Assembly (NCBI GenBank): GCA_038526735.1
Contig: JBCBGM010000046.1
Coordinates: 1-20,710 of the forward strand
Length of the DNA stretch: 20,710 bases
Source: Rubricella sp038526735
Lineage (GTDB): Bacteria > Pseudomonadota > Alphaproteobacteria > Rhodobacterales > Rhodobacteraceae
Reading direction: 5' to 3'
In this document: piece after piece, positions 6,379 to 14,859 of the stretch
Layout of the letters: each line of letters opens with the position of its first letter
Numbering within the stretch: the first letter of the stretch is position 1
The notes under the pieces: generated by a model
Seen by the model: only the letters and a program-made list of their open reading frames with translations
Databases searched by the model: none
What the model was told of the DNA's origin: nothing
Made by a program: the position numbers and the translations under genes

Positions 6379-8067
6379 ATGAAAGACACTCTGCCCCAGA
6401 GCCCGATTCTTGATGGTTTGATTGAGCTTGCAAAAGGGGCGGTTGCGCCTGCGCGCGCTTATTGTGACGCGGCGAGCGCGGTCTTGATTGAGCGCGTGTC
6501 GGCGGGTGATCGCATCTCTGGCCGCGCCCTGGAGGCGGATCAGTACGCAGCCCACGGGCTGGCGTGGGTTGCGACCTATGCCGAAGTGATCGCGCAGATT
6601 GCTGATTGGGCAGAGCGGCTCGACGGTGAGGGCAACCTCTCTGAGATGGATGCGCTTTTGCTGCAAATCGGCCTTGGCGAATACCTCAGCCAGCTGATCG
6701 GTGGCTTGCCGATGAGCCAGGGCGAGATGATCCGCCCGGCGGACCTTGGCCTCTCTGCCGATAGCCTCGCGACCGATGCAAACGTTGCGGCGCTAATCGC
6801 AGGCGGCAACACAGATGCAGCCCGCCAGCGCCTCACCCAGCTCATCATTGAGCAGGAAGGCTCTACCACCTTCGGCAACGCAGGCCTCGATGAAGAATAC
6901 GAGATGATCCGCGACCAGTTCCGCCGGTTCACCATGGATAAGGTGCTGCCCGATGCGCATGAGTGGCATCTGAAGGACGAGCTCGTGCCGATGGAGATTT
7001 TGACCGAGATGGCCGAGATGGGCGTCTTTGGTCTGACCATCCCCGAAGAGTTTGGCGGGTTTGGCATGGGCAAGACGGCGATGTGTGTCGTCTCTGAGGA
7101 ACTGTCGCGCGGCTACATCGGCGTTGGCTCGCTTGGCACGCGCTCTGAGATTGCGGCGGAGCTGATCCTCTGCGGTGGTACTCAGGAGCAGAAAGAAGAG
7201 TGGCTGCCCAAGCTCGCCTCGGGTGAGACGCTGCCGACGGCCGTGTTCACTGAGCCGAACACCGGCTCTGACCTTGGGGCGCTGAAAACCCGCGCGGTGC
7301 AGGACGACAACGGCGACTGGACGATCACCGGCAACAAGACGTGGATCACCCATGCCGCGCGCACCGACATGATGACCGTGCTTGCGCGCACGATCCCCGA
7401 CACTGACAATTACGCGGGCCTGTCGATGTTCCTCGCGCCCAAAACGCGCGGCGATTGCGAAACCCCGTTCCCGGATGCGACCCTTGCGGGCGGCGAGATC
7501 GAGGTGCTCGGTTATCGCGGGATGAAGGAATACACCCTCGCGCTGGATGGCCATAAGGTCGATAAAGACGCGCTACTCGGAGGCGTTGAAGGTCAGGGCT
7601 TTAAGCAGCTGATGCAGACGTTTGAGAGCGCGCGCATTCAGACCGCCGCCCGTGCGATTGGTGTGGCGCAGAACGCGCTCGACATCACCCTGCGCTACGC
7701 GCTGGAGCGTGAGACGTTTGGCAAGCCGCTCGCCACCTACTCCCGCGTCTACTCCAAGATCGCGATGATGGCGGTGGAGATCATGACCGCCCGCCAGCTC
7801 ACCTATTTCTCTGCCCGTGAGAAAGACGCTGAGCGGCGCTGCGACCTGGAAGCTGGCATGGCCAAGCTCTTGGGCGCACGAGTGGCTTGGGCTGCGGCAG
7901 ACAACGGCCTGCAGGTGCATGGCGGCAACGGCTTTGCGCTGGAATACCCGATCTCGCGCGTGCTCTGCGATGCACGGATCCTCAACATCTTTGAGGGTGC
8001 CGCTGAAATTCAGGCGCAGGTGATCGCCCGCCGCGTGCTTGAAAACTACAAGGCCGCAGCCGCCTAA
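6379..8067 (+). CDS. mcd: (2S)-methylsuccinyl-CoA dehydrogenase
   Basis: This 562-residue acyl-CoA dehydrogenase is much longer than the usual 380-400 residues because of an N-terminal extension of about 160 residues, as in Mcd of Rhodobacter sphaeroides. The segments GVFGLTIPEEFGGFGM (215-230), SRGYIGVGSLGTRSEIAAEL (243-262), TEPNTGSD (291-298) and LNIFEGAAEIQ (535-545) follow the Mcd pattern; the Glu at 539 in the FEG motif is in the position of the classical catalytic base. Mcd is an FAD enzyme that oxidises (2S)-methylsuccinyl-CoA to mesaconyl-CoA in the ethylmalonyl-CoA pathway for acetyl-CoA assimilation. The ATG at 6379 is chosen because AGGAG lies at 6368-6372; an earlier in-frame ATG at 6331 has no such site and adds 16 unrelated residues. 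Other pathway genes (ccr, ecm) are not in the window. A less specific acyl-CoA dehydrogenase is the main alternative. Confidence 0.88.
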   Translation: MKDTLPQSPILDGLIELAKGAVAPARAYCDAASAVLIERVSAGDRISGRALEADQYAAHGLAWVATYAEVIAQIADWAERLDGEGNLSEMDALLLQIGLGEYLSQLIGGLPMSQGEMIRPADLGLSADSLATDANVAALIAGGNTDAARQRLTQLIIEQEGSTTFGNAGLDEEYEMIRDQFRRFTMDKVLPDAHEWHLKDELVPMEILTEMAEMGVFGLTIPEEFGGFGMGKTAMCVVSEELSRGYIGVGSLGTRSEIAAELILCGGTQEQKEEWLPKLASGETLPTAVFTEPNTGSDLGALKTRAVQDDNGDWTITGNKTWITHAARTDMMTVLARTIPDTDNYAGLSMFLAPKTRGDCETPFPDATLAGGEIEVLGYRGMKEYTLALDGHKVDKDALLGGVEGQGFKQLMQTFESARIQTAARAIGVAQNALDITLRYALERETFGKPLATYSRVYSKIAMMAVEIMTARQLTYFSAREKDAERRCDLEAGMAKLLGARVAWAAADNGLQVHGGNGFALEYPISRVLCDARILNIFEGAAEIQAQVIARRVLENYKAAAA

Positions 8068-8084
8068 GGCGATTGCAGCCCTCT

Positions 8085-8114
8085 CCCCCGGCAATTGTCC
8101 CTCCACGCCGGGGG
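8085..8114. other. G+C-rich hairpin downstream of mcd
   Basis: CCCCCGGC (8085-8092) pairs perfectly with GCCGGGGG (8107-8114) across a 14-base loop. It lies between the stop of mcd and the stop of the convergent gene. No real T-tract follows on either strand, so it is more likely an mRNA 3'-end protector than a stand-alone terminator. Confidence 0.4.
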
Positions 8115-8116
8115 GT

Positions 8117-8584
8117 TTACTCCGAAAGCGCCTCGCGGATCTCTGCGAGGCGCTTTTTTATGGTTTCGGGGCGTTTGGCGGCGGCAACGCGATGGGCAAA
8201 GCCGCGTTGCTTTCCGGGGGTGAGGGCGGCCCAAAGGTCGCCAAAGGCGCTGTCTTCGCGCAGGGCGGTGGCAAGGGCTGGGGGGATATCGACCGCCGTT
8301 TGATCATCGATGTCGAACCGCACCTCGATCTCATCTCCGAGCGATAGCTCCGCTGCCTTCATGATCGCGGGCGAGACCATCAGATACCACACGCCCCGCA
8401 CCGGCATGCAGGCGCCTTTGAATGGATGATCCGCCATCTCTCCGACCACCCGCAGGCGCGGGTAGGTCTTGAACGGGAGGGCGGCGGCAATGTCAGCGGG
8501 GAGCCAGACGACCTTGTAGGCGAACTTGTCCTCAAACCAATGCTCCACGATGGGCGCTTCGAAGCTGTGGGGGTAGATCGTCAT
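8117..8584 (-). CDS. DUF1905/OmdA (YdeI-type) domain protein
   Basis: This predicted cytoplasmic protein of 155 residues has two parts. The first (about residues 5-95) resembles DUF1905, with the pattern of a small beta-barrel and the segment FKGACMPVRGVWYLMVSPAIMKAAELSLGDEIEVRFDID. The second (about 100-155) resembles the OmpD-associated/YdeI C-terminal region, with AFGDLWAALTPGKQRGFAHRVAAAKRPETIKKRLAEI. Such proteins have been linked to resistance to antimicrobial peptides in enterobacteria, but the biochemical role is unknown and is not claimed here. The ATG at 8584 is preferred over an in-frame TTG at 8599; neither has a clear ribosome site. It is convergent with mcd, and its last ten or so codons carry the mcd terminator hairpin on the opposite strand. 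It diverges from the epimerase gene with 75 bases between the starts. Confidence 0.75.
   Translation of the reverse strand: MTIYPHSFEAPIVEHWFEDKFAYKVVWLPADIAAALPFKTYPRLRVVGEMADHPFKGACMPVRGVWYLMVSPAIMKAAELSLGDEIEVRFDIDDQTAVDIPPALATALREDSAFGDLWAALTPGKQRGFAHRVAAAKRPETIKKRLAEIREALSE
8125..8159 (+). terminator. Intrinsic terminator of mcd, inside the convergent gene
   Basis: AAAGCGCCTCGC (8125-8136) pairs perfectly over twelve bases with GCGAGGCGCTTT (8145-8156) across an 8-base loop, and the T run reaches 8159. It is strong on the plus strand. On the minus strand the A run at 8125-8127 gives only three T residues, so it is weak in that direction. It overlaps the C-terminal codons of the gene at 8117-8584. 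Confidence 0.85.
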
Positions 8585-8659
8585 GCTGGGCTTTCGCAAA
8601 CGTGGTGTTTGGGCGAGAGATAGGGTGGTGGCGGCTTATTTCACGTTGGGAGCTGTTGA

Positions 8660-9673
8660 ATGGATATTCTGATCACTGGGGGCACCGGCTACATCGGCAA
8701 GCATGTGGTGGCGGAAGCGTTGGCAGCGGGGCATCGGGTGACGGCGACTGTGCGGGATTTGCGGCGCGAGGGCGAGTTGCGGGCGGCGGTTGGCGCGGGT
8801 GATCTGCTGGTCGTGGCGCTTGATCTCTTGCACGACGAAGGTTGGGCGGAGGCAGTCGGCGGGAAGGATGCCGTGCTCCACACCGCCTCTCCGGTGCCGA
8901 TCAGGGCCCCTGAGGCAGATGCAGATGTCCTGCGCCCCGCGATTGAGGGGACAGAGCGGGTGCTCTCTGCCGCGATTGCTGCGGGCGTGCCTCGGGTGGT
9001 CGTGACGTCATCGATTGCGGCATGTCTGGGCGGGCAGCCTAAGGGGAGGCCCTATACTGCCGCCGATTGGACAGACCCGGACGACCCCGACACGGGCGTC
9101 TATGCCCGGTCCAAGACTTTGGCCGAAAGACGCGCTTGGGCGCTGGTGGAAGGCTCTAAGACCGGCCTCACAACCATCAACCCCGGCTTTGTCTTCGGCC
9201 CGCCGCGCGATGCGCACTACGCCTCGTCCATCTCGCTCGTGGAGCGGATCGTGAAGGGCAAGGATCCGATGGTGCCGCGCCTGACGTTTGCCGCTGTCGA
9301 TGTGCGCGATATCGCCGAGGCGCATGTGAAAGCGCTGGACGCCCCATTAGGGCAGCGGATCATCGCGAGCGGGCCGACGCTGTGGATGCGAGAGATGGCG
9401 CAGATCGTGAAGGAGGTGCCCGGAACGCGCGCGGCCACCCTGCCCGCGCCGGACGTTCTGATGCGGCTCTTAGCCCGCTTTGACCCCATGCTCAGAACCG
9501 TCATCAGCGATCTGGGCGTGTTCAAAGAGGTGGACCCAGCACCGTTTGAGGCATTGCTCGGCCACCCGGTGCGTGATGTGCGGGCTGCCTTGCGCGAGAC
9601 AGCGGAGTTCATCGTGGCGCTTGAGCGATCCGGTGAAACGCTGGGCCGTGCAGGAAAATCCTCCAAACGTTGA
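8660..9673 (+). CDS. NAD(P)-dependent epimerase/reductase, extended SDR family
   Basis: This cytoplasmic oxidoreductase of 337 residues belongs to the extended short-chain dehydrogenase/reductase family and is most like dihydroflavonol-4-reductase/aldehyde reductase-type members. The Rossmann nucleotide motif GGTGYIG is at residues 7-13. The Ser in VVTSSIAA (about 115-121) and the Tyr and Lys of YARSK (Tyr148, Lys152) complete the catalytic set. INPGFVFGP (about 173-181) is the usual substrate-side segment. The substrate cannot be told from the sequence; bacterial members reduce aldehydes or ketones or modify sugar nucleotides. The start is supported by GGGAG at 8648-8652. The META lipoprotein gene follows after 59 bases on the same strand but has its own ribosome site, so co-transcription is possible but unproven. 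Confidence 0.85.
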   Translation: MDILITGGTGYIGKHVVAEALAAGHRVTATVRDLRREGELRAAVGAGDLLVVALDLLHDEGWAEAVGGKDAVLHTASPVPIRAPEADADVLRPAIEGTERVLSAAIAAGVPRVVVTSSIAACLGGQPKGRPYTAADWTDPDDPDTGVYARSKTLAERRAWALVEGSKTGLTTINPGFVFGPPRDAHYASSISLVERIVKGKDPMVPRLTFAAVDVRDIAEAHVKALDAPLGQRIIASGPTLWMREMAQIVKEVPGTRAATLPAPDVLMRLLARFDPMLRTVISDLGVFKEVDPAPFEALLGHPVRDVRAALRETAEFIVALERSGETLGRAGKSSKR

Positions 9674-9732
9674 TCGAAACGGCAGTGCGGGCTACGCTTG
9701 TACAAAAGGTCACAAGAACCTAGGAGCAGTCC

Positions 9733-10221
9733 ATGCGCATCCCCCACGCCGCTCTGGCGCTGGCGTTTCTTCTTTCCGCTTGCGCGGTCGAAGAAGAGAC
9801 CGCCGTTGAGGAGCAACCGCCCGTTGAGGAGGTCGTTGACGTGGCCCCGCCCCCACCACCACCGCCACCGGAGCGGCTCGAAGATGCCACATGGCAGATC
9901 ACCCATGTAGACGGTTTGCCCACGCAAAACCGTGTGGTGTTGGATATCGCGGGGCAGTTCATCTCTGGCGATGGGCCGTGCAACCGTCTGACCGGAAACT
10001 ACCTCGGCACCGGGCCGATTTTTGACGTGCAGCTCATCACCTCCACCTCGCGGCCCTGCGGTGTACAGGCGTTTGAGGAGCAGGTGATGCTGCGTTTGCT
10101 GGAGGCGAACTCCGCCGAGATCGACCTCGACGGCACCCTGCGGATCATGTCACCGGCAGAACAGGTGACATTGCAATTCCAGCCGTATTACGGGCCCCAA
10201 GAGATCAATCAATCCGGTTGA
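9733..10221 (+). CDS. META-domain lipoprotein
   Basis: This is a secreted lipoprotein of 162 residues. The first 16 residues form a lipoprotein signal peptide ending in the lipobox LSAC, with Cys17 as the lipidation site; Ala at the next position fits sorting to the outer membrane. An acidic linker follows (Glu-rich, about 20-36), then eight consecutive prolines (39-46). Residues about 52-152 form a META/HslJ-like domain: WQITHVDGLP, then SGDGPCNRLTGNY (78-90), the family's best conserved stretch. Cys83 and Cys109 could form a disulfide. HslJ-type META proteins are linked to heat resistance and envelope homeostasis in E. coli, but no exact role is known. AGGAG at 9722-9726 supports the start. 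Its 3' end overlaps that of the convergent RNase J gene by 17 bases, and no terminator is visible between them. Confidence 0.85.
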   Translation: MRIPHAALALAFLLSACAVEEETAVEEQPPVEEVVDVAPPPPPPPPERLEDATWQITHVDGLPTQNRVVLDIAGQFISGDGPCNRLTGNYLGTGPIFDVQLITSTSRPCGVQAFEEQVMLRLLEANSAEIDLDGTLRIMSPAEQVTLQFQPYYGPQEINQSG

Positions 10222-11881
10222 TCATCACCGTGATCTCGGGCTTTTTGCCCAACAGTTGCTGGCAAGTGGTGTTGATGCGGCCAAGGACCAGCTTTTCGAC
10301 CTGAGCGTCATCGCTGCGCTGCCCGCGTTTGGCACTGCCGAGGGCATCGGTCACGACCTGCTCTAGCTTGGCCTGCAGGGCACCTTCTTCGCCATCAAGA
10401 TCGGTGAAGAGACCGCGAGTCTCCACCCACGCGTCCCCCATCAGCGCGTCGCGTTCGTCGAACACGAGGTTAACGACCACATGGCCGCGCCAAGACATGC
10501 GCAGCCGCTCGCGCACGATGCCGTCCATCGCACCGTAGACCTGCGTGCCATCGAGGTAGAGTCGCCCGGTGTCGATATGCTCCACCAGTTGCGGGCCGTC
10601 GGCGGTGAGCGCCACGAGCGTGCCGTTGGGCGCGACGACGGAGGCAATGCCGTGTTGCTCTGCCGCGCGGGCGTGCTCGGCGAGGTGGCGGTATTCGCCG
10701 TGCATGGGCACCAGTCCACGCGGATTGACGAGCTTGTGCATCGCCAACAGATCGGGCCGGTTGGCGTGGCCCGAAACGTGGTAAAGCCCGCCCGCGTCAT
10801 CCACCACCCGCACGCCCTGTTGGGCGAGAAGGTTCTGGATGTCTGCAACAGCCACCTCGTTGCCCGGGATCGTTTTGGAGGAGAAGAGGAAGACGTCGCC
10901 ATCCTTCAGCGACAGCCGCCCATAACCGCCGCGCGCGAGTTGGGCAGAGGCGGCGCGCCCCTCGCCTTGTGAGCCGGACGCGAGCACAAAGAGATGCTCC
11001 GCCGGGATCCCCTCCGCATCGCGTGCGTCGAGAATGTCTGGGAAATCCGTCAGAAGCCCGACCTTGCGCGCGGTGGAGATCATGCGGTGCATTGCTCGCC
11101 CGATCACCACGACCGAACGCTCCGCCTTGGTCGCCGCCTGTGCCAGCGTGCGCAGACGGGCGATGTTGGAGGCAAAGGTCGTGGCGACGATCATGCCCGG
11201 CTCATTGCGCATGAGCTCTTCGATAGGGGTAACGATATCCGCCTCTGACCGGCCCGGATTGCCAGAGAAGATGTTGGTGGAATCGCAGACCAGCGCCAGC
11301 ACGCCATCTTTCGAGAGCGTCTTGATCCCCTCGGGGTCGAACGGCTCTCCGACCAGCGGGGTTGGGTCTGCCTTCCAGTCGCCGGTGTGCAGGATGCGAC
11401 CGGCGGGCGTGTCGATCACCAGCATCGAGCTTTCGGGGATCGAGTGGCTGATCGGGAAAAACCCAACGCTAAACGACCCCGCCTGAACCGTTTCGGGCCA
11501 AGCGCCAACGGTTTTGACGCGCCCTTCGGAGGTGTCGCTCTCAGAGAGCTTCAGCCGGGCGATTTCGCTGGTAAAGGCGCGGGCATAGATCGGGGCGGTG
11601 CCCAGCCGCTCTGCCAAGCGCGGCAAGGCGCCCACATGATCTTCATGTGCGTGGGTGATGAAGATGCCGTCGATGCGGTCAGCCTGCTTCTCCAGAAAAG
11701 CAACATCGGCGAAGATCAGATCAACGCCCGGATGCTTGCCCTCTTCGGGGAAGGTCACGCCCACATCTACGACGATCCAGCGGCGGTCACGCTCGGGGCC
11801 GTAGCCGTAGGCGTAAAGGTTCATCCCAATTTCGCCTGCCCCACCGAGGGCAACGAAGACGGGGTCAAAAGTCGAGGTCAT
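10205..11881 (-). CDS. rnj: Ribonuclease J
   Basis: This 558-residue metallo-beta-lactamase/beta-CASP nuclease of the RNase J family has the zinc-binding motif HAHEDH at residues 77-82. Other visible pieces are HSIPES (the next metal-site histidine), HTGDWKADP, the beta-CASP region with CDSTNIFSGNPGRSE and ATTFASNIARL, then VSGHANRPDL and PMHGEYRHL, and a C-terminal domain of about 100 residues. RNase J has 5' exonuclease and endonuclease activity and matures rRNA and mRNA; in Rhodobacter it coexists with RNase E. The ATG shares ATGA with the coaX stop, so its translation is probably coupled to coaX. It is the last gene of the nuo-birA-coaX-rnj run; its stop overlaps the META gene's 3' end on the other strand and no intrinsic terminator is visible. 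Confidence 0.95.
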   Translation of the reverse strand: MTSTFDPVFVALGGAGEIGMNLYAYGYGPERDRRWIVVDVGVTFPEEGKHPGVDLIFADVAFLEKQADRIDGIFITHAHEDHVGALPRLAERLGTAPIYARAFTSEIARLKLSESDTSEGRVKTVGAWPETVQAGSFSVGFFPISHSIPESSMLVIDTPAGRILHTGDWKADPTPLVGEPFDPEGIKTLSKDGVLALVCDSTNIFSGNPGRSEADIVTPIEELMRNEPGMIVATTFASNIARLRTLAQAATKAERSVVVIGRAMHRMISTARKVGLLTDFPDILDARDAEGIPAEHLFVLASGSQGEGRAASAQLARGGYGRLSLKDGDVFLFSSKTIPGNEVAVADIQNLLAQQGVRVVDDAGGLYHVSGHANRPDLLAMHKLVNPRGLVPMHGEYRHLAEHARAAEQHGIASVVAPNGTLVALTADGPQLVEHIDTGRLYLDGTQVYGAMDGIVRERLRMSWRGHVVVNLVFDERDALMGDAWVETRGLFTDLDGEEGALQAKLEQVVTDALGSAKRGQRSDDAQVEKLVLGRINTTCQQLLGKKPEITVMINRID

Positions 11882-12651
11882 GCAGCAGTCCGGTTCAGGG
11901 CGTTGATCAACACAAGGCCGTTCATGGTGAGTTGCGTGTCGATATGGTCAATGACGGTTGTTCCCTGATGGAAAAGGGTCGAGAGGCCGCCAGTGGCCAC
12001 AATCTTCATCGGGGTATCACGCTCGGCGCGGATGCGCGCGCAAATCCCCTCAATCATCCCGACATATCCCCAAAAAACGCCCGATTGCATACAGGCGACC
12101 GTGTTGGTGCCAACCACGCGTTGGGGCTTGGTCACATCGATTTGCGGCAGGGCGGCGGCGGCATCGTGGAGGGCCTTGATCGAGAGGTTCACGCCGGGGG
12201 CGATCACGCCGCCCGCATACGCTCCGTCCTCGTCCACCACATCGAAGGTGGTTGCGGTGCCGAAGTCTACGACCACCAGATCACCGCCATAGGCGTTGTA
12301 CGCCCCGACAGTGTTGACGAGGCGATCGGCACCCACTTGCGTGTCAGCATCCACCCGCACCTCAACGCCCAACTGGCAGCCGTCTTTGCCCACGACGATG
12401 GGGCGCGTGTTAAAGTAGCGATCGCAGAGCACGCGGAGGTTAAACACTACTTGCGGCACCACAGACGAGATCACCACCTCATCGATATCGACCACGGTGT
12501 CAGTGAACTCCATCAACTGGCGTAACCAGACGAAATACTGATCAGCGGTGCGGCTTTGCATGGTGTCGCAGCGCCACTCGGCGAGAAACCCGTCGCCGTT
12601 GTGGATCGCAAAGATCGTGTTCGTGTTGCCAACGTCGATGGCGAGCAGCAT
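11878..12651 (-). CDS. coaX: Type III pantothenate kinase
   Basis: This cytoplasmic enzyme of 257 residues catalyses the first step of coenzyme A synthesis, ATP-dependent phosphorylation of pantothenate. It belongs to the ASKHA-fold type III class: the phosphate loop DVGNTNT is at residues 6-12, GADR at 107-110 and DFGTATTFD at 129-137, followed by GGVIAPGVNLS. Type III enzymes need a monovalent cation and are not feedback-inhibited by CoA. The start lies 12 bases after the birA stop with GAGGGGG as ribosome site, and the stop overlaps the RNase J start as ATGA. This birA-coaX-rnj order downstream of nuoN is familiar in Rhodobacterales. No odd residues were noticed. Confidence 0.96.
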   Translation of the reverse strand: MLLAIDVGNTNTIFAIHNGDGFLAEWRCDTMQSRTADQYFVWLRQLMEFTDTVVDIDEVVISSVVPQVVFNLRVLCDRYFNTRPIVVGKDGCQLGVEVRVDADTQVGADRLVNTVGAYNAYGGDLVVVDFGTATTFDVVDEDGAYAGGVIAPGVNLSIKALHDAAAALPQIDVTKPQRVVGTNTVACMQSGVFWGYVGMIEGICARIRAERDTPMKIVATGGLSTLFHQGTTVIDHIDTQLTMNGLVLINALNRTAA

Positions 12652-12663
12652 GTGCGCCCCCTC

Positions 12664-13395
12664 TCAGGCGAAGTGAATGTCAGCGGCGGCGAGCGTCACA
12701 CGACCAGCGCCGGTGTCCAGCACAATCGCACCATTACCGTCAATGCCCTCGAAACGCCCCGCGACGGTGCGCCCCGGCATTCGGGCGGTGACGGGGCGGT
12801 CGAGCCCTGTTGCGTGGGAGAGCCAGGCGGCGCGCACCGCCTCAAACCCCTCTTCCACCAAGATCGCCTCCCACCGCGCAAAGGCAGCGGCGAGCGCATC
12901 AAGCAATGCCTCGGGCGGGATGCGCTGGCCGGTCGCCTCTTGCAGCGCGATAGCGGGGAGGGCGGTTTCCTCTAGCGTGTCGTTGGCGGGTGCTGCGACG
13001 AGGTTCACACCCACGCCGATGCAGAGCGCCTCTCCATCAGACTCGAGCAGAATTCCCACGAGTTTGCGGCCCTGACACAGCACATCGTTGGGCCATTTGA
13101 GCGAGAGGATATCTCCCCGCCCCGTCAGCGCGTCCACCGCCTCGCGCAGGGCAAGCGACATGGTGAACGAGCGCAGCGCCCAGTCTGAAACGGGGCCTTG
13201 CGGGCGCATGACGATGGTTGCGGCGAAGTTGCCGTCTGGCATTTCCCACGCCCGGCCACGGCGGCCGCGTGCGGCGGTTTGTTTGCGGGCCAAGAGCCAG
13301 AGTGGCGCGTTTGCGGCGAGGCTGCGCGCCTCGACCATCGTGCTGCCCACCTCGGCCAGCACATGCCGCCCCACTCCCTCAGGCCAGTCTGTCAT
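12664..13395 (-). CDS. birA: Biotin-[acetyl-CoA-carboxylase] ligase, no DNA-binding domain
   Basis: This 243-residue biotin protein ligase forms biotinyl-AMP and attaches biotin to the carrier lysine of carboxylases. The biotinyl-AMP loop GRRGRAW is at residues 44-50, KWPNDVL at 100-106 and KLVGILLE at 111-118, where Lys111 is the likely catalytic lysine. A small C-terminal SH3-like domain follows from about 195. Unlike E. coli BirA it lacks the N-terminal helix-turn-helix, so it cannot act as a biotin operon repressor by that route. The ATG is three bases after the nuoN stop, without an evident Shine-Dalgarno sequence, which suggests translational coupling to nuoN. In Paracoccus denitrificans a birA-like reading frame also follows the last complex I gene, so the position is ancestral rather than odd. 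Confidence 0.95.
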   Translation of the reverse strand: MTDWPEGVGRHVLAEVGSTMVEARSLAANAPLWLLARKQTAARGRRGRAWEMPDGNFAATIVMRPQGPVSDWALRSFTMSLALREAVDALTGRGDILSLKWPNDVLCQGRKLVGILLESDGEALCIGVGVNLVAAPANDTLEETALPAIALQEATGQRIPPEALLDALAAAFARWEAILVEEGFEAVRAAWLSHATGLDRPVTARMPGRTVAGRFEGIDGNGAIVLDTGAGRVTLAAADIHFA

Positions 13396-13398
13396 GCG

Positions 13399-14847
13399 TC
13401 AGTTAAAGAGCGTCACGGCAGCTGCAGCCGCCCAGCCTTGCACACCGAAGAGGTTGACGAAGGGCAGCCAAGCCAGCCCCATGATCGCGGCGGAGGCGGT
13501 GAGCATCACGCCATGGGTGACGGGCATGTCGCCGGTCATCGCATCGGTCTCTTCCCCGAAATACATCAGGTAGATGATGCGCAGGTAGTAATACGCGCCG
13601 ATCACCGACGCGATCACACCAAAAACCGCGAGCGGCACAAGGCCTGCTGCAACCGCCGCCTGAAAGACGTAGTATTTGCCGAAAAAGCCCACGAGCGGCG
13701 GAATGCCCGCGAGGGAAAACATGAGCACCGCAAGCGCCAGCGCGCGCGCCGGGCGGACTTGGCTGTACTGGCCGAGGGCGTAGATATCCATCACGGCGCG
13801 GCCATCCCGCTCCATGTTCAGGATGAACGCGAAGACGCCGACGTTCATGGTCACGTAGATCGCGAGATAGATCAGCAGCGCCTCGATCCCTTCGGGCGTG
13901 CCCGCCGCGAGCCCCACCAGCGCAAAGCCCATGTGACCGATCGAGGAATAGGCCATGAGGCGCTTGATGTTGGTCTGGCCAATGGCGGCGATGGAGCCGA
14001 GATACATCGAAGCGAGCGCGAGGAAGGTGAGGATTTGCTGCCAATCGGCGAGCGCGCCGCCGAAGCCATCCATCAAGACCCGCGCAAAGAGGCCCGCTGC
14101 GGCCACCTTGGGCGCAGTGGCAAAGAAGGCGGTGACTGGGGTGGGGGAGCCCTCGTAGACATCGGGCGTCCACATGTGAAACGGCACGGCGGAGATTTTG
14201 AAAGCCATGCCGACGCAGAGGAAGACCAGGCCGAATAGGAGGCCCAGCCCGACCCCCTCCGCCTCGATCACAGAGGCGATGCCGGTGAAGGTCGTCGTGC
14301 CGGTGTAGCCGTAGACGAGGCTCGCGCCGTAGAGCAGGATGCCGGATGAGAGTGCGCCCAAGACGAAGTATTTCAGCCCCGCCTCGGTCGAGCGGACGCT
14401 GTCACGGCGGAAGGCGGCAACCACGTAAAGCGCTAGCGATTGCAGCTCCAGGCCGATGTAGAGGGCCATCAGGTCTCCGGCGGAGACCATCATCATCATG
14501 CCCACGGCGGCCAAAACGATCAGCACCGGGAACTCGAACTTCATCAGATCGAATTTGCGCAGGTACTCCCGGCTCATCAGGAGCACTGCGGCAGCGCCCA
14601 GCAAGAGCGTGACCTTGAGGAAGCGGCCAAACCCGTCCTCTACAAACGCGCCGTTAAAGGCGATGCGCGCGGCGTCTGGTAGGGTGACGATCCATGCCGC
14701 GACCAGCACCAGCGCCGCCACCGTTGCCAAGAGCACCTGCTCAGAGGCCTCCTCGGTCTGGCGAAACACGCCGTACATGAGCGCCGCCATCGCAAAGATC
14801 GCGAGGCTCAGCTCTGGCAGGATGATGGCAAGGTCCGTGGCGATCAT
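13399..14847 (-). CDS. nuoN: NADH-quinone oxidoreductase subunit N
   Basis: This antiporter-like membrane subunit of respiratory complex I has 482 residues and about 14 transmembrane helices. The family's key charged residues are present: Glu134 in the helix-5 segment LMALYIGLELQSLALY, and Lys217 in AFKISAVPFHMWTPDVYEGSPTPVTAFFATAPK. NuoN is the antiporter-like subunit nearest the peripheral arm and takes part in proton transfer. Twelve bases separate it from the nuoM stop; CCGGAG in that gap is a likely ribosome site. birA follows after three bases. Confidence 0.97.
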   Translation of the reverse strand: MIATDLAIILPELSLAIFAMAALMYGVFRQTEEASEQVLLATVAALVLVAAWIVTLPDAARIAFNGAFVEDGFGRFLKVTLLLGAAAVLLMSREYLRKFDLMKFEFPVLIVLAAVGMMMMVSAGDLMALYIGLELQSLALYVVAAFRRDSVRSTEAGLKYFVLGALSSGILLYGASLVYGYTGTTTFTGIASVIEAEGVGLGLLFGLVFLCVGMAFKISAVPFHMWTPDVYEGSPTPVTAFFATAPKVAAAGLFARVLMDGFGGALADWQQILTFLALASMYLGSIAAIGQTNIKRLMAYSSIGHMGFALVGLAAGTPEGIEALLIYLAIYVTMNVGVFAFILNMERDGRAVMDIYALGQYSQVRPARALALAVLMFSLAGIPPLVGFFGKYYVFQAAVAAGLVPLAVFGVIASVIGAYYYLRIIYLMYFGEETDAMTGDMPVTHGVMLTASAAIMGLAWLPFVNLFGVQGWAAAAAVTLFN

Positions 14848-14859
14848 GGAAGGCTCCGG

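Noticed and set aside
6181..6666. N-terminal extension of the permease frame
   Set aside because: The frame is open for 162 more codons, but these overlap the mcd gene and its control region, are not membrane-like, and a good AGGAGG precedes the ATG at 6180.
8585..8599. Upstream TTG start for the DUF1905 protein
   Set aside because: TTG is rare and has no ribosome site; the ATG at 8584 gives a normal N-terminus.
13198..14238. Open frame of 346 codons on the plus strand over birA/nuoN
   Set aside because: It is antisense to two conserved genes; the product is a His-, Arg- and Asp-rich low-order sequence with no domain.
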